Notes under the pieces: generated by a model
The model's database searches: none
What the model was told of the DNA's origin: nothing
The model's input: only the letters and a program-made list of their open reading frames with translations
Assembly: GCA_013397695.1 (NCBI GenBank)
Contig: VYZI01000002.1
Coordinates: forward strand, 620,001 to 684,000
Reading direction: 5' to 3'
Source: Centropus unirufus
Lineage: Eukaryota; Chordata; Aves; Cuculiformes; Centropidae
Length of the DNA: 64,000 bases
In this document: in pieces, positions 49,461 to 61,612 of the stretch
Position numbering within the stretch: position 1 is the first letter of the stretch
Layout: the number at the start of each line of letters is the position of its first letter
Made by a program: the position numbers and the translations under genes

Positions 49461-49936
49461 AGCTACCTGGAATACTGAATTCAGTTTTGCAGTCCTCAGC
49501 AAAGGAAGGACACGGATCTATTTGAATGAACCATGAAGATGATCAGAGGGCTAGAGCACCTGCCATACCAACACAGGCTGAGAGAGTTAAACTTGTTTGG
49601 CCTATAGAAGACAAGACTCTGGGGAGATTTTATACTGGTCTTCCAGTATTTAAAGGGGGCCTACAGGAAAGTTGGGGAGAGGTTCTTTTTCAGCAAATGT
49701 AGTGATAGGGTGAAGGGAAATGGTTTTAAGCTGAAAGAGGGTAGATTTCAATCAGATATTAGGAAGAAATTTTTTATTCTGAGGATGGTGCAGCACTAGA
49801 GCAGCTTGTTCAGAGAAGTCTTGGAAACTGCATACCTGGAGGTGTTCAAGGCCAGGCTGGACTGGGCTTTGAGCAACCTGATCTAGTGGAAGGTGTCCCT
49901 GTTCATGACAAGAGGCTTAGGTGATCCATAAGGTCT
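49461..49936 (+). mobile_element. CR1 LINE fragment, truncated at both ends
   Basis: It starts near the 'cacctggagtactg' position (here 'ctacctggaatactg'). It runs through the reverse transcriptase tail: a LRELNLFGL-like block at about 49580-49605, a [22 protein letters not shown] block at about 49640-49690, then a NGFKLKEGRFQSDIRKKFFI-like block to about 49780. A VFKARLDWALSNLI-like block follows at about 49840-49885. Several stops interrupt it. The sequence departs from CR1 at 'gatccataaggtc' near 49936, where 'ccttccaaccc' and the terminal repeats should follow. The 3' end was therefore lost after insertion. Confidence 0.93.
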
Positions 49937-52900
49937 CACAGACAGAGCAGGCTACAAGAGCCTGCAGAAATTACCCTCCATGTTACCCCAGCTCAGGAGT
50001 AAGATATTAGATTTCTCATTGGGCTGAAAGTAGGAGGGGAAGAACAAGTGTGTGTTTGCTTAGAAATGATGGTTTGGCCCCAACAGTTATCATTCTAGAA
50101 GACAAGCAGCACAGGTTCCTGCATCCTTCAGCCATGTATGGAATGAAGGCCATGGCCATTGTTTAAATCTCACAGCCATCAACAATACTTGCTTCCCTCT
50201 TATTTCCTCTGTCTTCTTTTTAATATCCCTAACCTTTCATAAAACTGCTTTATCTTGCTGCTTAAAAGGTTTTATTTAATCCTGATCATTAATTTCATAT
50301 TTAGAAAAGGGAGGAAAAAAACACCCTAGATCAGTATTTCATATTTTTCTTTTTTCCTCTGATTAGTGACCAAGCAGAACTCTTTTCACAACACTTCGAA
50401 TCACCAGCTGCTTTTTACTCCCATTTCTGGTTTTAAACAAGCCTTTTTAACTCCTATTTAATGTCTAAGAGCGTAATCAGTTCCACTTTTTCCTGGAGGA
50501 GGGGGGGTGTCATGAGAGAAGAACCAGTTGTCATTCAGTTGCTACCATCTCTCAAAAATGCAGACAAAGAGTAGGTGGGCTATGTGAGGGAACTCACCCA
50601 AGGCAGCATTGCTCCATGAACTGAGCTTGGACTCGTGCCTGATGAAATCTCAAGGAAGGGGAAGCAGGGACTGAACTATGACCATGGGCATGTCTGAGCA
50701 ATGTTGTTAAAAACAAGCTTGTTAAATTTTTGGTATGAGAAGCAGTTCAGCTACTGTCCCTATTTGCTAGCCAAAACTATTAGGAGAGTTTAAGAGAACA
50801 TAGGGATACTCCAGAGACCCAGAAGAACAGCTGGCTCTGCTCTAAAATGAAAGCTAAGCAAAAGTGGTGGCAGATTTAAAGTGGTTTCTAGCTCACAAGG
50901 AAGAGCGTATACACTAGCTACTTGTCTCAGTGACTTGAGGAGGTCAGTCACAGAGTAGCTCTCTAGATTAAAAAAGCTCTTCCTGAACAGCCAAGAGTTC
51001 ATTGCTCCTTGACTAGTGAGAGAACATTCTTTTGTTTTCTCATTGCTGGTGTGCAGATAGACTTTTATGACTACTGTGCTTAAAAATGAGAGACAAACCA
51101 TTAAATTTTTCACTAATTCTACTGCAGCACTCACTGTCTAGTTTCATTGGAAAGCTTCATCAGCCTACAACAAAAGCAAAGTTAGCCAATGAAAAGACCA
51201 AATTTGTATGGCCACCTGCTCCCGTGTTACCTTGAACAGCTTTGCATAAACCTGCACTGGGCACAGCTACCCCCTAGTCAGTCTCATCGCTAGCCAGCCA
51301 AAAATCTTCTCGTTGATTATAATGCAAAATGTAAATAACAAATATGTAACAATATTGTTTTTTAATTGAAGACCTTATATTTTCTAACTTTACAGTGGCA
51401 ACCACAGGTGATGTACGTGCTGTTGAAGACCAGAGGAAAAGTGCATGTCCTTAAGGGTTTCCAGCTGAAGGATCAATTTAAAGACTTTAGCACTCCACTT
51501 AGCAGCTGTCTCCTGTGACAACATCTCTCACCTTTCAGGCTGAGACTTCAGCTGCAAGCTGAGAAACCCAAGACGAATTTTAAGGCTCCCTTATGGCTAA
51601 GAGTTAGCTCTAATTTTCTGACAGTTAGTATCTGACCCCTTAATCCATTAGGATTAGGTTTAAAGAAACTCCAAAATATGTTTGCAACTAAAGATCTGAT
51701 GGTCTGCAATAGGCAGAACAGGTGCATTGGTCTAAATGCATGCTAGATACATCAAGTCCTCAGCGCTCCTCTGTTATCTACAGTTTTATAATCCATTCTG
51801 ATGATGAACTCATTTTAAAAATAAAAGCAACAAAATGAGTGCCAGATGATTCCGGGCTTTTGTTGACTTTGAACTACTTAATGAAATACCTTTCAGGAAA
51901 ACTTACTGCTTTAAACTTTTTTCTCTTCCTTTATGAGCTTGGGGGATACAAACCTAAGGCAAAGGTTGTATAAAACCACTGTTCTTCTGCACATGCAGTT
52001 GTTGATTCCTTGCTGAAGGAAAACTTCAAGACAGATCACTTTTATTGATGACAGCAGGATAGCAGCCAGCTATCTTCTCTTCCAGTACCAAGTGATGATA
52101 TAAACAGCGGTTAATAATTCTCTGCCTGCTTGCACCTACAGCCTCAACCTAGACTATGTAGTCAGCTGCATTGAAATGATGTGCTCAGCTGAAAGCAATG
52201 GATATAAATGCTGCTCCTCCCCAGTGACCTGTGAAAACTGTTATACCCTCCCCCAGACAGAGCAGGGCAGCATGAAGCCTGGTAACTTAGCTATGCTTCA
52301 GCAGACTCCTATTAGGGGAAAAAAATAAGAAAAAGAGATTCATCACTGCAATGTAGACCAAAGCCTAAAGTTCCTGCACCAGATTATGGTAGGAACATAT
52401 AATCCCAACAAAATAGCATCAATATTTTCTGTGGACCATATCAGCAATAGGGATCATTCCACCAAACCAGCCAAATCCTACAGACTTAGCTAAGGGTGGC
52501 TAGCTATTTTTGGGGGGAAGGCAAGCCACTTGTAACCCCTGCATAACTCTAATATGGAAAAAAAATCCCAACTCAGTGCATAGCTACAATAGAGCTGTAC
52601 GTAATCTGCATGTTACTCCAGCACATGATAGAAACATCAGGCATAGCATATGGTGTCTGTTTCTTTAAAAATCACAAGCTTGAAAGAAGGGGCCACTTCT
52701 TTACTTTTAGCAGAGGAAAGACGTAGAAGTGTCTCCCAAACATCTGTCACCTTATGAGAGTCCAAACCACCAGAGAAGAGGTTCTTGTCACCCTCTGTAA
52801 CCTTGCCAACTGAACTGCCACCAGTCAGTAGGCAGCCAAGACTTACATTAGCTGGACTGCAGTGTGGGTCTGAGCACCTACCATTCAAATAATTTGCTTG

Positions 52901-55900
52901 CAAAAGGGTTTTGCGACCCGTATAGCACTTTTTTCCTGCATTTATCAGGTGCTCTGAAGCCAGAGAACAGTGTTGCACACACAGAGATGACCTTATCTTG
53001 TTCATAACATGTTAGGCAGCTTACATACAAATATTGAGATAGCATGCAAGTCAGATATTGAATGGTTTTGGTAGCATGCAAGATAGCAAACAGAACAAGA
53101 CAGGTTGTAACGTCAGCATTTCTAACACATTCTCTCTCTGGTAGTACAGGTCAGGCCTCAAATTCAGGACTTCACTATTGGACCAGCAGACGTCTTATGC
53201 AGCTGCCCAGCAGCTAAGCTGTACCACATATTTTCTTGGCATTGCTTTATTTTAGAGCTGCAACACACGTTTTCTTGCATTTAAAGCAATATTGCTTAGT
53301 GTTGCACATCTAACATGAAAAGGAAGACCAATAGGTCACCTTCTGGTAGGTCATCTGAAAGGTTTTTCATAAGCAAAGTCCATATTACCCTGATAAAAAT
53401 TCTAGAATGAAGTATAATATTTTGGACCTCAACAACTTAACAGCTCTGTATAGTATGAAAAATTAAATGTGTATAAGAAACCAATATCTGCAGAGTACCT
53501 CCAGAACAACTCTTGGTGCTAGGTTTGTTCCAGCCATGATCCAGGAAAGATCTGGCAGTTGGCCTAGATATAAACTCTGATTAAACAGGGACATGGCAAA
53601 CACATTCATAAACCTTTCTAGAACCTGATTAACACCTGTTGTTCTCATCTTTTCATGAAATTAGCTACTGTCTCTTCCGTTTAATTTTCTTCTGTTTGGT
53701 GAAGGTCAGCCAAGAAGACTCCTGACAATTAAGACAAAAGTTTTTCCTTAACTTGTTAGTAATTTGTTCCTTAAATAAACCAGTGATATTGCAAGCAAAG
53801 TTGTTAACCAGTTCTGCATAAAACAGACAAAGCACTGGACTAAGCTTCCTTCTTTAACGTCCCATCTGCTCTAAGAGTTCTAAAGCAGAGATGTCACAAA
53901 AATTTCCAACAATCCATCATACCGTTTCACATAAACTTTCCAGTTTACTCATGGGAATGAAAACACCCAGTGGCCTTCTTTTCACTATTTGAATGCAGGA
54001 ACAAAAGTTATCATCTTGTGCTTCACAGACTTTACATGGATATTCACAGCAGTTTTTTTTCTATAATAGCAGTTACATGCAGCTTTTTCTAGATGAAGAG
54101 CAGCAATTCTCAAACCAGTGCCTACTCCAGTCTCTCTCCCCTGCAAAAACTCCAGGTAGTCTATATTTCTTCTGAAGTGTACTGCCCCAAAACTGGACAT
54201 ATCACTACAACTAAGGCTTTGATAACATTGAACAGGAGGGGAGTTCACTTTGTATTTTGCAGGCAATACAAATGTTTATAGATACCTTTGTTTCCTTCCT
54301 ATGCCAAAATATCATGGTTCTCCTAATTTACATCACATCCTAAATCCCATGATTGCCCATCTCCCTTCCTGAACCATCAGTCCCATCTTTGCTCCATTGA
54401 ACATCCCAACTGAATATACCATCTTACTCTTCCTCTTTTCTGTCATTGTTTCTATATCAAGAGTATATCAAGACTGAAGTACTAGCTTAGCAACAGAACT
54501 AGTCTGCTTGCTTATAGATTGGTATTAAAATAGTAGATAATAAGCTAACTCACTATTCCATTTAAAAAAAAAAAAAGGAGAAACTCAAACCCTGTGAAAC
54601 TTCATTTAATATCTTTGTCGGGTCAGGTATCAGATTAATTTTTCTTTTCACTCTGTAATTTAATTCACATGCATATTTGCAAAAGTGTGATGCAAAGGAG
54701 TAGCAAAAGCTCTACTAATCTCAAAATGTGACATCTAATGCTTTTCTTTTATCCTCTGGCCAATTACTCTGTCACAGAAGGGAACTGGGCTGAACAAATG
54801 AACATGTTGGCAGCTACTCATCTCTTTGATGATTTTCCAGAAGCTTACAGATGGTTTGATTTTTTTCCATCCCAGAATTTCTCTCTTAATTGAACTTAAG
54901 CTGACAAGTCAATAAATTCACAAATTGCCTTTCTTTAAAACCTGTTCTTTTCTTCTTTCTTACTCCACTAGTTCTGTACATTTTCTCAAAGATATACAGT
55001 TATGGCTTTGAGGATGGAAACACTGAGATCCAGCTGAAGAAGAGATAAAGCTCAGTAAGCCCAGACAAATTTGGTTTTATTGCCAAAACCAGGGCCAAGG
55101 ACTCCTGGGTTCCAGGATCAAATGACATAGACTGATTCCTATCACACAACTAAATGGTGTCTCCAAAATACAGTCATTTCATTTAAGTTACAAACTATTG
55201 GTAGCCAGCCCTGGCTCAGAGCAACTATGACATGCTTTGGTCCTTATTAACCCCCACAATCCCATAGGTGATCCCACTCAGAAGACAGCAGAGTATGAAA
55301 CCTTCCAGCATACCTCATTCTATGCTTGCTGGCTGGAAATCTGTACTGTGCACCAGGTGTGACAATATCCTGCTGTTTGTCATGTTCTGCTTATTCATGC
55401 ATTTCCTCTTTGTTTGTCAGATATCTTTAGATGCCTTGTATGAACCCTCTGTAGTTCTGCCTCCTTCTTCAGCTTGGAGCCAAGTTGCCTTCAGTTAGGA
55501 GCTTGATAGCAGATGAATATCATCTGTGTCTGGAGATCCCAGGGGACTTTATAGTTTAAGTCAATGCAATGATCCTAGGCCTCTGGGATCTATGAGAGTG
55601 GACATGTTCTTCCCACCTGGAGTTATAGGCTGTTGCTGGTATCACTGTCTGTATATTAGAACACAAAATATTGCTTTCCCTCTCAAACAACAGGTCATAA
55701 AGTCCAGTCCGCAACCCTGACTCAGTGGAGCATGTATGCAGTAGATTGACCACAAGGTGGTGAACAGTAGGGATGCAATTCATGCCATCTACAGCACTCA
55801 TACTGTCATTGTCTGCTGTGCAATTCGTATGGCTCATCAGCATCCTCACGCAAGGCAGAGATCACAGCAGAGCTGAGCCCTCCAGTTTCTATATGCACTG

Positions 55901-58900
55901 CTTGGTCTCAGTGACACAACAGCCATGCATACTTGTTTGCCTCTTCTAATTCCATGAGTGGAGGTGGCAATTTGGATGAGGCGTGTTGCCATCAAAATCC
56001 TCAGAAGCACTTAGCAGCATTCACCCCTTCTCCTCACAAACATAGCTCCTCCTCTGTCCGTGCCTTGCCTTCCCACCATGCTGTATGCACGAAGTTATGT
56101 TCATGTTGATAGTCCCTACTGTTAACTCTTCTTTTTCATAAGTCACACTGACCACTCTTATAACAGACTCTATATTCTTATCCCTTCTTCTCTATTTTAC
56201 AAGAAGGACCTGGTACCACCTCTCTACTTGTGCTACCCCTACATGAGAAGCTGCCAGCATCCCACCAGCAACAGCCTCTGTAACTCCCCAGATGAAAGGC
56301 TATGATACAGCTTTTAGCAACTTCACTGACGAGACACTCCACGACCCACAGTTCTATGAGAACTGTAGTTTCTTGAAACCTTCAGGGCCTGACCCAGCCT
56401 CGCAGAAACACGGATTCCAAACAACTCTGTGAGAGTTATAATTGAAGACCTTTATTTACTCAAACAGCTACAATATATAAAGCTCAGTTTCTTGTTTATT
56501 TAATTTCACCAGGATTACAAATTTTTCCACAGAATATTCCAACTAGTGTGATGTTTTAACATTTTTCCAGAATGATGCATTTGCCTTCTTTCAAAATACA
56601 GTATTTTACTCCCTGTCAAAATAATTTCAAGCATATAACGCATGATTGCCAGAGAAAACCCACACCAGATTGTCCTGCAGAGAGCCTGGATGCTTTATCT
56701 TTGCTGGGATACAGAATGATGCCAAGTTTCTCTCACCCTCTCACAAAACACGCCCAGAAATTCCACCCAAACGCCAAGCTGCCATCCTTCGTGGGTATGT
56801 ACTTTCAGTTCACGTAGCACTCCCAAGAGTGGCCAACAGCAGATGGTCTGGTGGGGAGGGAATGAGTACAGAGAGAGTCATTTTTTGTAAAAAGGTTTCA
56901 TAAAGTATGCTGCTGTTCTGACACACTTGGCATTTAACTTAGACAAAACAAGGTCTGTTTTAAAGGTGAAGCAGGGCTCTTGACCAGAGCCTGCTATCAC
57001 CTACTCCACAGAAGTTCTTGCGTAGAGGACATAAACTTAACCCACCTCATTCAAAAGTGAACAGCCTCCCATGTCTTTCATGGGATCATATGTTCCATAT
57101 GCATTAGTTTTACTAGGTATGGTTCCATTAAGTATTCTTTTTATTATAGTACAATTGGAGAGGCTAATATCAGACACATAGGCTTCACTAAAGACTTTCT
57201 CATCTATGCAAGATATCTAGAACCCTGTGAATTTTTCCATCAAGATGTGCAATTAAAGCTATGTGAATTCAATATTTTCAACTAAAAAAAAATTTCCACA
57301 AGGGTGCCATGTAAGACAAAAACTCTGAACCAATTTCTTTCTGAAGACCACTAGTGGACTCTTCATTCTACTAAAAGACCTTAATATTTGAGTAGATGAA
57401 AAAAGTCCTCAAAAACATTGCTCAGGTTTGGTTTTAATTTCAAGTGTGATAATTCATTTTCATATATTTACATATAAAACTTAGTTGTGTTTTAATATAC
57501 AGTAAGATTTCATCTGCTATATGAAATCTAATGGGAATTAAAAAAATGTTATCCTTCCCACACTTCTGCTACGTTCAACAGTGTTAGCTTTTGTATAAGG
57601 CTGAATGGAATAAAGTGAGCATTCATACCACCAAGATTTTATTCAACAGAGGGGAGACTGGTATGGTAGGAGACAAAGAACATTCAGATACCTGCCTATT
57701 TTTATTATATTAATGAACAAAATGTATATACAAGTCCTAATGTTTCTCCTTTAAGATGTCAGAGTCAGTAAGAGCCAAACACAAAAATAAAATTATGTTT
57801 ATCATTTGTCTCTTTCAAACGGGCTTTTGATGTTTGGCATTTTAATCTTTGAAATAATCTTAGTCTTTTTGACTAAGAAAGAGGGAAGACAGAACAAGAT
57901 TGCTCTTTTTGTTTAGAAATATAATACTTGCCTTGTATCATCTTCTCAAACACAAATTCTCATTAAGGTTTTGCTATATTAGAGTAAGAGCCCTTTNAAA
58001 GAAAGAAACTCCAGATATATTACCTCCAGAAAGGCAGTAATACCTGGATAATCTAACAAGAGTGGTTAAAAGACAGCTCCCAGTGTTCCCCATAAGGCCA
58101 CTTTTTCCTGTCACAGGAACATTTTTAGTTATCTTCCGATCTATTTGAAGTTTCTAACATGCTTACAAAGCAGAAAAAAACATAGAGTTAATTAAATGCT
58201 ATTGCATTCTACTTCACAGATGCATCTTGGCATTAGAACACTCCTTGTCTTTTTTTTTGACTCCTAGAGACAATGACAGTATAGAAAAGCATAAAAGTTT
58301 TAAAGAGCATCCTTCGCCTTTTGATTTGCCATTTTATATTCAGTGACTCTTTTCCAGTACTTCTGCGTAGGCAATTAATGCTGAGGCAAACATAATGTGA
58401 ACAGAATTCAAAAAGTTTTAGCTAATGTTCCAAAGCTTACCAGCAAGCAGCAGGAACAGAACTTGCATCTCCTAAACTCATTTTCAGTTAGAGAGGCAGA
58501 CAGAATGTTTCCCTATATTTCAAGACTACTTGAAGTACAAGCAAGTAGCTTGTTTTTCAATTCCAGATACAATTTACAAAAAATATGAAGTCCTACAGTC
58601 AGTTTCCATTGAGGGAAGCAGCATCTTTTTAGCATCGTCAAAGACTAGTTGTTGAAACTTCATTATTTCAAAGCAAAACAAAGAAAGAATCATTGTGTTG
58701 TCTGGGACATAATCCCAAACCAGACACCAGCAGGCAATGCTGGAACCTTGCTTCTCAGAGGAAAGAACATTATTTGTCTTCTCTTGACTGACTCTCCCAA
58801 AATCTAGTTGCACAACCAGGGTCAAAGGATGTTCATCGTTCTGGCAGCCAGGCTTCTTTTTTGCTTTAGGAGCCAAATTAGAGTGAGGTACATTATTTAC

Positions 58901-61436
58901 TATTAAAAGTGCTTTGGTAGAAGAAAATACTTGAAGCAGTTTTAAAATACCTAAATACTTTAATTGCTGTTGTGGAACTACAAGTTACAGTAAATTAAAA
59001 AATTATACTGTCGGATTAAAAAATATCAATTGTTCTGTCATTGAAAATAGCAAGGTTTCCTAAAAGAGTATTACAAAAGGATTAAGGCAAACTTTCAATG
59101 GCATTGTGGAAGTAGATAATCCACAAAAGAAGAATCAAACAGTGGTTTCAAATATCCTTTGAAAGATTTAAGCAGTATAGTTTTTTGTTTCAAACCTTAA
59201 TCTCTACACTCCTTATTAACATTAACACCAGCAAGAATTATATCTTCACAACTTTTATTCCAATTTTCTTGAATTCCTGCAATGTTCTTCTGCACTGTAG
59301 AATTATAAATGAGTATTCCTGTTTCATTAAGATGAAGAAGGTCCATTCCTTGAAATAATCAGGCAGGTTGCTGTGACTGCACGAGAAAGATCACCTCCTG
59401 CTCTTTCTCATAATTTCTGATTTAACTTTAGAGTTGTTGAAACACAAAGTTACAGCAAATTAAGAAAATCCTTGGATACTGGCAAGCACAATAGATAATT
59501 GAAATAGATTGGATTCGAAATTCTAATCCTCCTGAATTATTTGCTGCTTATACCTATTTTATTTAAACTTGAGGCACTTATCCTCCCTTCATTTCTCCTA
59601 GCAAACCAATGTAGACAGCTGTTTCATTATATTCCACCAAACAGCATCAGACACATAGTAAATATCTGGAGCAAGCTTTTTGGAGGAATATACATGTCAA
59701 TATCATCTGACTTCTGCAATATGATGCTGGATCATAGCAACAGGCATTAGATTAAGGAAGATGTGGCAAGTATGACTTATGCATTTCTGACTAATTCTGG
59801 ATATTTGTTTATTCAGTTAAATAGTGAAAACCACAAAGTAGTTCTTAACTTATTTACAGATGCCATAGCTGGACACTTCTGCCTATTAAATTTCTAAACC
59901 AAGTAGACTGCAAGAGGTAATGATCAAAGCCAACACAGAATCAAATACCATAGCTTAATTTTGTATTACCTTTGTCATTAGAGCTCTTCAAGGTTCTGAT
60001 TGTTTTCAAACAAAAAACATATGATAATTTCCCACACATCATTTCTACTTGAAGTGATTACCATATTGGTCAGACTGACAGGATATCAATATAAAGCCTA
60101 ATTGAACAAGACAAATTGTGTGTCAGACCTGTTGGCCTTTTCAGAGTTACCTCTTTAATGTGCCTACTGGCATTGTCATCTCCATAAATACCAAGGCATA
60201 CAAAAACTAAGGAAAAATATCCTGCAAACCAATGAAATCTGCTGGAATTCAGCTTTGCAACAAAACAACACATCATCAAAAGACATGTGAAAAGCAGTGC
60301 TACTAACAGGTCCTACAGGTCTCATCCATTAGCAACCACATCTTCATACTTACCTGTATTCAATTCTGATTAACAGGTTCAAACAATTTAAGTAATCACA
60401 ACACCACAACAGTTTAATACTGTCAAGAAACCTGTGCTTAACTCCATTTCTCTAAGTATATTTGAGGTGTCTAATTAAGCTAGAGCAGTTCTCCATACAC
60501 TAAAGTCCTCTCCCACTAAGTAAGGTTTCAGTTTTATCCCTCTGAAAAAAAGCAAGGTTTATGAAAGGTAAATAACCTGCTTGGCTCTTAAAAAAAAAAT
60601 AAAAAGAAAACAAGAGAGAGATTAGTTTGGTCTAAAAGCATAAACTTTGTACACTTTTGGCAAAATAAGCAGGTATAGAAGTTGTTGAGCAAGAAGTAAT
60701 TTAGAAGAATTTGGTCATTTAGCGCTTACAGTTTGAAGTCTCCAAGGGACTCATGACATATGAAATATTACCCAGAGAAACCAAGTTAATTCCTTGCTTT
60801 TGCATGCATGAAATCTGTGGAAATCACATTTTAGATATTGGAATACATTTGTATTGAGGAAGAATGACTGGTAGATTTTCTATTCATAAAATTACATTGT
60901 GGTGAACTTCAGTAGTTATGGAGAAGTGCATCATTCAGTGGGTGACTTAACTGAACAGAGATTTGAAGTCATAAGAAATAATGATGGGGAGACAGGGAAG
61001 GATATATAAGGCGATTTTTTGTTTGTGTTATTAATAGTATGCAGGATGTGAGTTAAAAAACCTCCACTAGGATCATTAAAACAATTCATAATCAAACTAT
61101 TTCTATTTGGTAGCATGCACACAATTAATGTGGTAACCTGCAGCAGCTAAGTAGGTATTTATGCCTGCTGAAATACTGTGCACAAACAACCTGCAGCACT
61201 TTCCTGGAATTCGCAACAGAAAGAAAGAGAGCACATTGTTAACTTGTTGTCCTAGTGATGCTTCTGCTGCAACTATCAACAAGTATTTTCTCCTCTAGTG
61301 TCACGCTGCTGGGTCTAATATTGAAGCTGAACAGCTTTTCCAAACATAAGAGCAAAGCCAATCCATCCATGCCCAGGTTTTTTGTATTAATGATATTTGT
61401 AGAATTTCATCTCCCAGGAAACAATGAGAATTTTGA
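49937..61436. other. Long non-coding stretch, no gene recognised
   Basis: More than 11 kb without a recognised mobile element or host exon. Two isolated minus-strand frames, 50790-51134 (114 codons) and 52637-53005 (122 codons), have no domain I recognise. About 55000-56450 is visibly richer in G and C than its flanks, with no open frame above about 100 codons; it may hide a repeat I cannot name. A run of 13 A is at 54564-54576. A-rich sequence lies at 60590-60610. One ambiguous base (N) is at 57997. Confidence 0.65.
57997..57997. other. Single ambiguous base (N)
   Basis: One undetermined base within 'cccttt' followed by 'aaag'. It is an assembly or consensus ambiguity and has no annotation value beyond that. 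Confidence 0.99.
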
Positions 61437-61612
61437 ATAGAATAATTCAAAGATACCTCTAAAAACCATCTAGTCCAACTACCTGACCAATTAAGGGCTC
61501 ACCAAATGTAAAGCTCATTGTTAAGGGCATTGTCCAAATGCCTCTGAAACACTGACAGCCTTGAGGCACCAACCACCTCTCTGGGTAGCCTGTTCTGTTC
61601 CAGTGTTTAACA
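61437..61612 (-). mobile_element. Old CR1 LINE 3' fragment, minus strand
   Basis: The reverse complement of this segment carries the CR1 tail pattern. There is a 'cactggaacag' motif (HWNR) and 'tacccagagaggtggt', then a 3' untranslated part with 'aggcatttggacaatgccc' and 'ggtcaggtagttggactaga'. The usual 'ggtcccttccaac' block is degraded to 'ggtttttagaggtatct', and the terminal octamer repeats are weak ('gaattattctatt'). The 3' untranslated sequence differs from the other copies here and suggests a different, older CR1 subfamily. It is only about 176 bp and carries no usable coding frame. Confidence 0.85.
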
